NCBI GenBank assembly: GCA_963787185.1
Contig: CAWBCC010000012.1
Coordinates: 124,001-188,000, forward strand
Length of the DNA: 64,000 bases
Direction of reading: 5' to 3'
From: JAJXZP01 sp963787185
GTDB taxonomy: Bacteria; Spirochaetota; Spirochaetia; Treponematales; Rectinemataceae
Below the pieces are notes generated by a model. It worked only from the letters and a program-made list of their open reading frames with translations. It did no database searches and had not been told where the DNA came from. Every line of letters starts with the position of its first letter. Position 1 is the stretch's first letter. Below are positions 16,283-24,773 of the stretch, piece after piece. Made by a program: the position numbers and the translations under genes.

Positions 16283-16805
16283 GCTTCGAATCCTCCCCGA
16301 GCTTTTCGAGAAGCGCTTCTCGCGCGCGGAAGGCCCGCACCTTGACGTTGCCCTCGCTTATTCCGAGGACCCTGCCGATCTCCTTGTAATTCAATCCACC
16401 GTATTCCTTGAGCACAAGGACCGCCTTGAGCTTTTCAGGCAGTTCCTCCAGTCGGCGGCGCAGTTCCTCCGCCGATTCGTTCTTGAGGACGGGCTCGTCG
16501 GCGGCGCCGCTATGATCGCGTTCACCGTGCCACCAGCGCTCGTAGGCCCTGATTTCCCGCCCCTTTCGTTTCGCGAAATTGAGCGCCCCGTTCTTGACCA
16601 CGCGTATGAGCCAGAATTTCGCATCGTCCATCGTCGGGAATGGTATATCCTTTTCTATCAGACGGGCGAAAGCATCCTGCACGACATCCTCCGCGGACTC
16701 CGAGCTGCCTGTAATGCGAAAGGCGATGCGGACGAGCACGGGAGCGACCGTATCGTACAATCGCCGTATATCTTCCGCTCCGGGGGGGCCGCTACTTGAA
16801 AACAA
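16272..16805 (-). CDS. ECF-subfamily RNA polymerase sigma factor
   Basis: Group 4 sigma factor, ~178 aa. Region 2 contains RIAFRITGSSESAEDVVQDAFARL and FWLIRVVKNGALNF; region 4 contains LEELPEKLKAVLVL and the helix-turn-helix NYKEIGRVLGISEGNVKVR. I chose a TTG at 16805, preceded at eight bases by GAGGG. A GTG at 16892 is also in frame but would add 29 arginine-rich residues and has its ribosome site one base away. It follows cysS directly and overlaps the anti-sigma gene. Confidence 0.85.
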   Translation of the reverse strand: MFSSSGPPGAEDIRRLYDTVAPVLVRIAFRITGSSESAEDVVQDAFARLIEKDIPFPTMDDAKFWLIRVVKNGALNFAKRKGREIRAYERWWHGERDHSGAADEPVLKNESAEELRRRLEELPEKLKAVLVLKEYGGLNYKEIGRVLGISEGNVKVRAFRAREALLEKLGEDSKHVS

Positions 16806-16884
16806 TGCCGCTACCCTCGGGTTACGCTTGGAGAGGGCGGGCCCTGCCGCGACGGAGCGCCGTTTCCGCGGTCGCCGGCCGGTT

Positions 16885-18312
16885 TCATGCACGCCTCCAT
16901 GCGGTGCGTGCGGGCCCGTCTTCGAGAATTATGCCGCGGGCCTTGAGCTCGGCGCGGATCGCGTCGGCGCGCGCGAAGTCCTTGGTCTTCTTCGCGGCCG
17001 AACGTTCCGTCACGAGCCGCTCTATCTCGGCGACCAGGGCCGGGTCGGTCTCGGCAGGGCGCTCCAGCTGCAAAAGCCCGAGACCGAGCACCCGATCCAT
17101 GTCGTATACGGCCGAGAGCGCTTCCGCCGCCCCGATGCCGGCCTCGCGCAGCAGCCCCCATAGCTCGGCCAGGGCGCGCGGCATGGCCAGATCCTGCGCG
17201 AGAGCGGCAGCGAAATTGTCGAGGTAGCCGCGAGCCGAGGATCCCAGCTCGCTCGGCGCGGGAAGGGGAGCTGACCCGACCCGGTCCTTGAGCGCCAGAA
17301 TCCGCTCGCACAGGGAGCGGCGCGCTGCCTTGGCGGAGTCCATGCTTTCGTTCGAGAACTGCAGCTGCGAACGGTAATGGGCGCCGAGAAGGAAGTAGCG
17401 ATAGTCCAGGGGGTCATAGCCCATATCGATCAGACGCTGGAGGGTCAGGAACCCTCCGGATGACTTGGACATCTTGCCGTTCGAAATCACCAGAAACTCG
17501 TTGTGGAGCCAGTAGTTCACCCATTTCTTGCCCGTGGCCGCCTCGGACTGGGCGATCTCGTTCGTGTGGTGTATGGGGATGTGATCGATGCCGCCCGAGT
17601 GGATATCGAACTGTTCGCCCAGGTACTTCATGCTCATCGCCGAGCATTCGATGTGCCAGCCCGGGTAGCCGCGGCCCCAGGGGCTGTCCCAGACCAGGGC
17701 CTGATTCTCGAACTTGGACTTCGTGAACCAGAGGGCGAAGTCTGCGGGATTGCGCTTGTTGCCGTCGACTTCGATGCGCGCCCCCGCCTTGAGCTCGTCC
17801 GGCTTGAGCATGGCGAGCTCGCCGTAGCCGGGGAACCTGCTCACGTCGAAGTAGAGATTCCCGCCGGAGGAGTACGTGAAGCCGCGTTTCTCTATGCGCT
17901 CGATGAGCGCGATCATGTCGTCGATGTGCTCGGTCGCCTTGCAGACCACCTCCGGCCTCAGGATGTTCATGCGCTCGCAGTCGCGGAAGAAGGCCTCGGT
18001 ATAGAAGCGCGCAACTTCGAGGACGGACTCGCCGCGCTCCTGCGCGCTTCTCACCATCTTGTCTTCGCCGGTGTCGGCGTCGCCGGAGAGATGGCCGATA
18101 TCGGTGATGTTCATGACGTGCGTGACCTCGTAGCCGAGGTAGCGAAGAGCCCTGCTCAGGGTGTCGTGGAATACATAGGCGCGCAGATTGCCGATGTGGG
18201 CGTAGTTGTAGACCGTCGGTCCGCAGCCGTAAAAGCCGACCTTGCCCGGCACGAGAGGATGGAATTCCTGGACCCGTCGGCCCAGGGTGTTGTAGAACTT
18301 GACGGTCGGCAT
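16885..18312 (-). CDS. cysS: Cysteinyl-tRNA synthetase
   Basis: Class I aminoacyl-tRNA synthetase of 475 aa. The HIGH motif reads YAHIGNLRAY (about residue 38), zinc ligands are in FYGCGPT and GWHIECSAMS, and the KMSKS loop is GKMSKSSGG (about 282). Length is normal. Ribosome site AGAGGAAG precedes the ATG at 18312. It is the first gene of a probable operon running into the ECF sigma factor. A short frame starting at 16888 (ATG overlapping the cysS TGA) encodes only 25 residues and is treated as incidental. Confidence 0.97.
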   Translation of the reverse strand: MPTVKFYNTLGRRVQEFHPLVPGKVGFYGCGPTVYNYAHIGNLRAYVFHDTLSRALRYLGYEVTHVMNITDIGHLSGDADTGEDKMVRSAQERGESVLEVARFYTEAFFRDCERMNILRPEVVCKATEHIDDMIALIERIEKRGFTYSSGGNLYFDVSRFPGYGELAMLKPDELKAGARIEVDGNKRNPADFALWFTKSKFENQALVWDSPWGRGYPGWHIECSAMSMKYLGEQFDIHSGGIDHIPIHHTNEIAQSEAATGKKWVNYWLHNEFLVISNGKMSKSSGGFLTLQRLIDMGYDPLDYRYFLLGAHYRSQLQFSNESMDSAKAARRSLCERILALKDRVGSAPLPAPSELGSSARGYLDNFAAALAQDLAMPRALAELWGLLREAGIGAAEALSAVYDMDRVLGLGLLQLERPAETDPALVAEIERLVTERSAAKKTKDFARADAIRAELKARGIILEDGPARTAWRRA

Positions 18313-18365
18313 GCGCTTCCTCTCGGTGTTGCGCCTCCTGCGGCGGCGCGGGTACTATTCGGACT

Positions 18366-19304
18366 ATGCCAACACTACGGGACTTCCTCGAAAAAATCAA
18401 TATAAGCGCTGAGACGAGCTTCGGCGAGAGTATGGCCCGCCACTGCAGCTTCAGGATAGGAGGGCCGGCCGAGGCCCTGGTGCGTCCCCGCGACGCGACA
18501 TCCGCCGCGGCCCTCTTCGCGGCGGCACGCGGGGAGGGGATTCCTCTCTTCGTTCTCGGCGCAGGGGCGAACATCCTCGTCGGCGACAGGGGCATCCGCG
18601 GCATCGTCCTCGATTCGGGCGCGCTCGCTTCGGTCCGCGCCGAGCCGGCCGGCGGCGGTCGCGCCGTTCTCGTCGCGGAGGCGGGCCTGAGCATGGATGA
18701 GCTCTGTCTCGAAGCGCTGTGCCGGGGCTTGGGCGGCCTCGAAGATTTCGCGGGCATGCCCGGAACGGTGGGCGGTTCGGCCTTCATGAACGCCCGCTGC
18801 TACGAGCGCGAGATGTCGCAGGTCCTCGCCTGGGTCGAATCCGCCGGGGCCGGGGGCGTGACCGAGCGGCGCTCTCTCGACGGCGCCGAATGGTCGTACA
18901 AGCGCTCGCCCTACCAAGCCGGCGGCGCTCGGGCCGGGGCGCTCATCCTCGGCGCCGCTTTTTCGCTCGAACCCGCGGATCCGTCCGTTCTGGCGGCCGC
19001 GATGCGCCGCCGCCGCGCGGACCGCGAAGCCAAGGGCCATTATCGCCTGCCTTCGGCCGGATCCGTGTTCAAGAACGACCGCGCCTTCGGCAAGCCCACC
19101 GGGAAGATCCTCGACGAGCTCGGCTTCAGGGGGCGGCGCATGGGAGGGGCCGCCGTCTCGGACTGGCATGCCAACATCTTCGTCAACTCGGGCGGAGCGA
19201 CGGCCGCGGACATGCGCGCTCTCATCGAGCTCGCGCGCGACGAGGCGAGGGCCCGACTCGGCATCGAACTCGAGCCCGAGGTGCTCATGGTAGGGGAGTT
19301 CTGA
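18366..19304 (+). CDS. murB: UDP-N-acetylenolpyruvoylglucosamine reductase
   Basis: FAD-dependent enzyme that makes UDP-N-acetylmuramate for peptidoglycan. The FAD-binding region includes FRIGGPAEALVRP and VLGAGANILVGDRG; the catalytic region GLEDFAGMPGTVGGSAFMNA, the YKRSPYQ arginine segment and the proton-donor serine in PSAGSVFKND are all present. 312 aa. It is divergent from cysS, with only 53 bases between start codons; no clear ribosome site precedes the ATG. Confidence 0.95.
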   Translation: MPTLRDFLEKINISAETSFGESMARHCSFRIGGPAEALVRPRDATSAAALFAAARGEGIPLFVLGAGANILVGDRGIRGIVLDSGALASVRAEPAGGGRAVLVAEAGLSMDELCLEALCRGLGGLEDFAGMPGTVGGSAFMNARCYEREMSQVLAWVESAGAGGVTERRSLDGAEWSYKRSPYQAGGARAGALILGAAFSLEPADPSVLAAAMRRRRADREAKGHYRLPSAGSVFKNDRAFGKPTGKILDELGFRGRRMGGAAVSDWHANIFVNSGGATAADMRALIELARDEARARLGIELEPEVLMVGEF

Positions 19305-19340
19305 CGGGCCGCTTACGAAGGTGCCTTTGTCTGCCGCCTT

Positions 19341-19925
19341 CTAATCCTTGAGCGCTATGTCGAAGCAGTCCAGCAGAGAGAGGACCTCCGGGACGGAAAA
19401 TACCGCTTTTTGAATTTTATTGTTCCTTGGATCTATGCTGTAGCCGTGCGCGTTCTTGAATACGGCTTTTCTCAAGTCGGAACCATGAAAGAGCGTATTC
19501 CTGAAGACTGACTCGGAGAAATCGCTTTCCTCGAGATAGGTATTTTGGAAGGAACATTCATCGATTTCGCATCCCGGGAATTTCGTCCTCTTCATCGCCA
19601 AATCGGAAAAGTTGCAATTGATGATTTTGCAGTCCCTAAAGATCAGATCGAATCTCGTTTGGTCGCAATGATAGAAATTGAGACCCAGCAATTTGCATTT
19701 TTCGAAGGTTACGTCGATCAGGCGAACGTGATCGATTTTGGGGTTGCTCAAATTGCAGCCCGCGAATAGGCAGTTTTCGAAATGGCTTTTTTCAAAAACA
19801 GTTTCGGAGAAATTGCATTCCACGAACCTGCATTCGTCGAATTGCCTGTTGGAAAGATCATGGCCCGAGCAATCCAGGCCCTTGAACTCCCGGCTGCCAT
19901 ATTCCGCCGCTTCAAATACGCTCAT
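19341..19925 (-). CDS. Pentapeptide-repeat protein
   Basis: 194 aa forming a right-handed quadrilateral beta-helix. Nearly the whole sequence fits the pentapeptide pattern with a central F/L and frequent Cys, for example FDECRFVECNFSETVF, CLFAGCNLSN and EESDFSESVFRNTLF. A few such proteins mimic DNA and protect gyrase, but most have no known role and nothing here identifies one. It stands alone between murB and a 410-base spacer. Confidence 0.85.
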   Translation of the reverse strand: MSVFEAAEYGSREFKGLDCSGHDLSNRQFDECRFVECNFSETVFEKSHFENCLFAGCNLSNPKIDHVRLIDVTFEKCKLLGLNFYHCDQTRFDLIFRDCKIINCNFSDLAMKRTKFPGCEIDECSFQNTYLEESDFSESVFRNTLFHGSDLRKAVFKNAHGYSIDPRNNKIQKAVFSVPEVLSLLDCFDIALKD

Positions 19926-20334
19926 AGTGGGCCTACATTACCATATCCAAAACTTCCATTCCATGGATGAGGCGAACAGGCGTGGGGAAATTTCGACAAG
20001 AAAGCCACAGAGGCACTGAGAGGAGAGGGGAGGTGGATGTATAGAGAGGCTTTGAGAGGAGAAATCGGCTGTCGAAGACCTTTCCCGCCGAGATGCAGGG
20101 AGAGCAAGTAAAGTGACGCGCAGTGGCGCCGAATGCGGGCTCCGCAGCCGCACGCGATGACAGCCTGGATGGCCTGAGCCCGTCGCGCTTGGAATAGACG
20201 TCGTGGTGCGGCGGGTGGCCGGGAAAAACAGTGGGTCGAGAGGCCCTCTGTTTTTCCTGGCCAGGCCCCGCCCTGCGAAGCCTTTTGAACGTGCCGCGGC
20301 TCAGCCCCCTTCGGGACTGAGCCGCACATCGCGC
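19926..20334. other. Non-coding spacer with two hairpins
   Basis: About 410 bases with no credible gene. Two structured elements lie at its right end: a 9-bp stem GCGGCTCAG / CTGAGCCGC at 20296-20325, directly after the stop of the large barrel/Ig/OmpA gene, and a 15-bp stem with one wobble at 20217-20262 (GGCCGGGAAAAACAG / CTGTTTTTCCTGGCC). The first probably ends the minus-strand transcript; the second has its T-run inside the stem. Confidence 0.55.
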
Positions 20335-23300
20335 CTACTGATTCTTGATGAGAATGAACTCCACGCGCCGGTTCTTCCAGCGGTTCTGCGCGTCCGAGAA
20401 CGGAACGACCGGCTCGCTCGCGCCGAGACCGGCGGTGCTGAGCCGGGTCGCATCGACGCCCTGCTGGATGAGCATTTTCTTGATGAGCTCGGCCCTTCCG
20501 AGCGAGAGCGGTATGAGCTCCTGCTGCTGCTCGCGGTCTATGGCGGCCTGTCCCTGGCCTTCGATCGCTGCCGCGCTGTTCGCGAAGCCCTCGATGTCGA
20601 TCTTGTAGCTCGAGAACTTGTTGAGTATCTGCGCGATGCGCGCGACCACCCTGTTGTTGTTGTCTATCGTCGCCTGGTCGAGGCCGACGAAGTCGGCGTA
20701 GTTGGCGCGGAACACGATGGACGGCACCTTGATCTTGAGTTTGCCGCCTTCGTTGATGACGAAGACGTCGACCGTGATTGCGCCCTTGACCGTGGCCGTG
20801 TTGCCCAGGATGTCGCGGACGGTGAACACGAAGGGATAGTCGGTCGCCGATTGCACCAGCTCGCCCTGGTCGGAGCGGCCGTCCCAGGTGATCGTTGCGG
20901 CGGGCATGCCCTGCCCGCTCCAGGTCTTGAACACGCGCTCGCCCGGTCCCGGCGCGGTAGCCAGGCCGGCCGGCGCGCCCGTGGCGGCCGGGGCCGTTCC
21001 ATTCGTCGCCTGGGCGGGCGCGGCTTCCGGAGCCGCTCCCTCGACCACTGCCTGCTCGAAAATCTGGAAGTTCCAGTCGGAGATGGGGCTGGGATCGTCC
21101 ACGGACAGGGCGATGGTGAGCTCGTCGTTGACGCCGGTATTGTCGGGGCTGAAGAGATCGGGCGTGATCTTGACCTCGGCCTTCACGCCCTGGGTGTTGA
21201 CCAGGATGGGCGCGGTTCTCGCCTCGGCATGGTCGCCCTTGAGATAGTCCACGGTGAAGACGCCGACGTAGGAACCCTGGGTGATCGCGCCCGAGGTGTC
21301 GCGCCCGTCCCAGACGATCTTCGAGGGGACGTCGTTGCCCTGACCGGAATAGCTCGAGCGCTCCTTGCCGTCCTTGTCGACGAGGGCGAAGTGCCAGGAA
21401 TCTATGCCCTCGCGGAGAGTGACGATGAGCGTGAAGGTGTCGTCGCGCTTGTCGGGATCCCCCGTCGGGGAGATGCTCAGCGTGGAGGCCGTCACGAATA
21501 TGCTGACGGGTCGCTTGTCGACCACTATGCCGTCCACGCCTCCCGAACCAGTGTTGCCCGCGGCGTCGGTCGAGCTGACTTCGTACCGGTACGTGCCGTC
21601 GGGCACGAGGTTGCCGGCCTGGTCCGTGCCACCCCAGCTGAAGTCGGCGGCCTTGTCCTTCCAGGTCCAGGTTTTGACGACGGAGCCGTCGGCGGCGAGC
21701 ATGTTTCCCGTCCAGTCGTCGCCGGGCACCGAGCTCTGCGCGAAGTGCACCTCGCGCTTTCGGCTGTCCTCGTTGGGCGAGAAGAGCAGGGGAGCGGCCG
21801 AAACCTTGATGGAGGGGGGCACCGAATCGAGAAGCACGGGGCCCGCCTGGGCGTCGGCCTTGTCGCCGTTCAGGTACAGGACCGAGAGCTTGGCGATATA
21901 GTGGCCGTCGGGAGTCTTCTGCTTCGCGTCGTTCATGCCGTTCCAGACAAATGAGCCGGGGACGCTCTGTTGGTCCCCCCAACTGCGCACGACGGTTCCG
22001 GCCTGCATGTCGGGGACGTCCGACGCGGCTATTTCGAGCCTGTAGGATTTGACGCGATCGTTGGAGACGACCTGCGCCGAGAGGACGAGGCGGTTCTTGG
22101 GGCTGCTCGGCAGGGTGCTGAAGGCCTTCTGATCGGCGATGAGCCGCACGGCTTTCTTTTCGGTGTCGATGGCCACGGCGACGAAGTTGGAGGTGAAGGT
22201 GTTGCCGGCGGCATCGACGGCGCTCAGGCGATAGCTGTAGGCGCCGTCGGGCAGAGGCTTGCCCGCGTCGTCGAGGCCGTCCCATTCCACCGAAGCGTCG
22301 GGTCGGGGCGAGAACTTCCAGGTCCGCACCGCGGTGCCTGAGGAGCCGATCACCTCGCCCAGCCATTCGGCGTCCTTGTCTCCATTCTGGAGGAAGTGCA
22401 CTTCGTTCTGGCCTATCGCGCCGACGGGGTTGAAGGCCGGCCTGTCGACGGCCACCGTGCCCGACGGCGGCGTCGTGTCGAGGATGAAGACCGGAGACTG
22501 GGCCGTGGGCTGGTAGCCGTTCTGGTAGGTCACCGAAAGATTGCCCTGATAGGGTCCCTGTGGAAGCACCTTGAGCGAAGCGTCCAGGCCGTCGAAGGGC
22601 ACCTTGTCGAGAATGGAAGCCCCATCCTTGCCCTCGCGGCTCCAGACCACGCGCTTGTCCTTGTCCACCACGGAAAGCTGCCATCCGATGACGCCCTGCT
22701 TGACGGGGACGGCGGGGAAGAGGTTCTCGACCTTCTTGCTTCCCTGGCTTATGGGGCTGAAGGTCGCAAGGTCTATGATGAGACCGATCGGAGGCTGCTG
22801 AGTGTCGACGACCATGTTGTCGAGCCGCGATTCGAATCTGTTGCCGCCCCTGTCGACCGAAGAGAGCACGAAGGAGTAGACGCCGTCGGGGACGATCTTG
22901 CCCTCGTCTCCCCGGCCGTCCCAGGTGAAGTCGCTCGGCGCGGTATCCTTGAAATCGACGGTCCTCACCGCCTTGCCTGCGACGTCGAGTATTTTCACGG
23001 TCCAGAGGTCCTCGACCGAACCGGAGATCTTGACGAGGAGGCTCGTCTTGGAACTGTCGCCTCCGGGGCTGAAGATGGGGGGCGTGGCCGCGAAGGCGAT
23101 GCTCGCCTTGGGCGGCGTGATCCTGACGACGACGGGGAAGGGGCCGACCGAGCTATGGTTGTCGTTGTCGTCCACCGCCTCGATCTTCACCGTGTAGTCG
23201 CCGTCGGGCACGACCTGACCCGAATCGCCTATGCCGTTCCAGACTATGGCTTCGGGAACGGGGACGCCCTTCTTGACGTAGAGGAGGCGGTCCCAGAGAC

Positions 23301-24612
23301 CCTTGACGCCCTCGGTTTCGGGGCGGGATTCCTTGTTGGAGATGGTACGCACCACCGCGCCCTTGGCGTCCGTCGCCGTGAAGGTCCAGCGGAGGATATA
23401 GCGCTTGTCGGTGATCTTGAGGGGGATCACCAAATTGTCCTGGATCCCGTCGTTGTTCGGCGAAATGTAGGCCGCGCCGGTGGCGCCGGGCTTGGCTGGG
23501 CCCGGGGGCGTCTCGCGCCAGCCGGGCGATCCGGCGGGAGGTCCCCAGTTGCTGAAGGGGAAGTGCGCGTCGATCTTGGGCGGTATCTTGGCCGCGGAGC
23601 CGAGCGGCATCACCGCTCCGGCGCCGAAGGCCCAGAGCGAGCCGTAGAGCGGGGCGGCGGAAACATAGGGCTCGAGGTCGGCCTGCTCTATGCCCTGCTT
23701 CCCGAGCAGGGAGGTCTGATCGACCCTGTTCAGGGGAATGGTCGCCGTGAGGCCGATCGAGGGGAAGACGCTCCGCGAAACGTGGGCCGAAAGCTCGTCG
23801 GCGCTGAAGCCCCAGCCCGCGCGCAGCCCGAAGACGTCGGCGAAGGTGAGGGTGCCGGAGAAATTGGCCGCGAAATCGGCGAAGCTGGGCAGGAAGAAGT
23901 CGGCGCCGAGGCCCAGCTTGACCGCGCTGGTCTTGATGAGAAGGCCGTGCATGCCTATTCCGAAGGTGAAGGGCGGCGGGTAGGCGGTCGCCGACGATCC
24001 GGTCGCGCCCGTCGCGGGGAGAGGCGTCTGGTAGCCCCTGCCTATGTCGGTCAGCACCGCACCCCAACGGAAGTCCCTGATGAATCCGACGTCGCCGAGC
24101 AGGTGCATGATGCCCAGATCGAGGCCGGCGCCCCAGCCCAGGCCTCCGTTGTCTCCCAGCGTGAAGCCGAGCCCGGCGCCTATGTAGAAGTTGGGAAAGA
24201 GGTCCTTGGATATGCTGCCGTGGACCTGGGCCAGCGTGCCGAGGGGGAGGTCCGTCATCGAAGAAGGAGTGGAGAGGAACCGCAGATTCCCCCCCCAGAC
24301 CGCATAGGGCGTAGGCAGGGAAAAGCCCAGACCGCCTCCGCCGCCGAGCCCTTCTCCGCCCGAAATATCGTCGATGCCGATGAAATCGGCCTCCAGCGTG
24401 GGCCGCTGCTCGCCGGCCGAGGCGGCCGGGTTCAGCATGTCGGCCCAGGGCGCGTCGAGGGCCGTGACGGTCGAGCCCTGGGAGAGGGCTGCCGCAGAGG
24501 GTAGGATCGGGAGGAAGAGGCCGCCCGCGGGAGGATCGTAAGCCCAAACGGCGGCGGCGGTGAGCAGGGCCATGAACAGGAATGCGCCGAGGGTGGACCT
24601 GCGTCTATTCAT
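20335..24612 (-). CDS. Large exported fusion: N-terminal barrel-like domain, eight FlgD-type Ig repeats, C-terminal OmpA domain
   Basis: 1425 aa. The ATG at 24612 has AGGAGAG upstream and opens a signal peptide (MNRRRSTLGAFLFMALLTAA). Residues ~30-320 resemble the treponemal UPF0164/FadL-like outer membrane family (LSQGSTVTALDAPWADMLNP, then glycine-rich amphipathic strands). About eight Ig modules follow, each with an FSPxxDxxxD-type calcium-like turn (SPNNDGIQD, FSPGGDSSK, FSPNEDSRK, FSPDNTGVND) and a xWDGRxDxG turn. The last ~130 residues are an OmpA-type domain ending NRWKNRRVEFILIKNQ. It would span from the outer membrane surface to peptidoglycan. A Thr/Ala/Pro-rich linker interrupts the last Ig module. 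Confidence 0.82.
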   Translation of the reverse strand: MNRRRSTLGAFLFMALLTAAAVWAYDPPAGGLFLPILPSAAALSQGSTVTALDAPWADMLNPAASAGEQRPTLEADFIGIDDISGGEGLGGGGGLGFSLPTPYAVWGGNLRFLSTPSSMTDLPLGTLAQVHGSISKDLFPNFYIGAGLGFTLGDNGGLGWGAGLDLGIMHLLGDVGFIRDFRWGAVLTDIGRGYQTPLPATGATGSSATAYPPPFTFGIGMHGLLIKTSAVKLGLGADFFLPSFADFAANFSGTLTFADVFGLRAGWGFSADELSAHVSRSVFPSIGLTATIPLNRVDQTSLLGKQGIEQADLEPYVSAAPLYGSLWAFGAGAVMPLGSAAKIPPKIDAHFPFSNWGPPAGSPGWRETPPGPAKPGATGAAYISPNNDGIQDNLVIPLKITDKRYILRWTFTATDAKGAVVRTISNKESRPETEGVKGLWDRLLYVKKGVPVPEAIVWNGIGDSGQVVPDGDYTVKIEAVDDNDNHSSVGPFPVVVRITPPKASIAFAATPPIFSPGGDSSKTSLLVKISGSVEDLWTVKILDVAGKAVRTVDFKDTAPSDFTWDGRGDEGKIVPDGVYSFVLSSVDRGGNRFESRLDNMVVDTQQPPIGLIIDLATFSPISQGSKKVENLFPAVPVKQGVIGWQLSVVDKDKRVVWSREGKDGASILDKVPFDGLDASLKVLPQGPYQGNLSVTYQNGYQPTAQSPVFILDTTPPSGTVAVDRPAFNPVGAIGQNEVHFLQNGDKDAEWLGEVIGSSGTAVRTWKFSPRPDASVEWDGLDDAGKPLPDGAYSYRLSAVDAAGNTFTSNFVAVAIDTEKKAVRLIADQKAFSTLPSSPKNRLVLSAQVVSNDRVKSYRLEIAASDVPDMQAGTVVRSWGDQQSVPGSFVWNGMNDAKQKTPDGHYIAKLSVLYLNGDKADAQAGPVLLDSVPPSIKVSAAPLLFSPNEDSRKREVHFAQSSVPGDDWTGNMLAADGSVVKTWTWKDKAADFSWGGTDQAGNLVPDGTYRYEVSSTDAAGNTGSGGVDGIVVDKRPVSIFVTASTLSISPTGDPDKRDDTFTLIVTLREGIDSWHFALVDKDGKERSSYSGQGNDVPSKIVWDGRDTSGAITQGSYVGVFTVDYLKGDHAEARTAPILVNTQGVKAEVKITPDLFSPDNTGVNDELTIALSVDDPSPISDWNFQIFEQAVVEGAAPEAAPAQATNGTAPAATGAPAGLATAPGPGERVFKTWSGQGMPAATITWDGRSDQGELVQSATDYPFVFTVRDILGNTATVKGAITVDVFVINEGGKLKIKVPSIVFRANYADFVGLDQATIDNNNRVVARIAQILNKFSSYKIDIEGFANSAAAIEGQGQAAIDREQQQELIPLSLGRAELIKKMLIQQGVDATRLSTAGLGASEPVVPFSDAQNRWKNRRVEFILIKNQ

Positions 24613-24773
24613 ATGGATCTCTCCTACTTCGGGCCCGTCCGAAGACCATGCGGCGTGTCGAGCCGGCCCTTCGACTACGAATCGGACACGCGTCGCGGAG
24701 TCGTTTCGCCGCTCCGCGGCCTGCCCGTAGTATATCTCAATTGCCGGGCGTTGGAAGTGCCGCGACCGTTTTC

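Noticed and set aside
20203..24504. Long plus-strand open frames (e.g. 20203-21954 and 22396-24504) opposite the barrel/Ig/OmpA gene
   Set aside because: They are antisense shadows caused by GC-rich codon bias; the minus-strand gene has domains, signal peptide and a ribosome site, and these frames show none.
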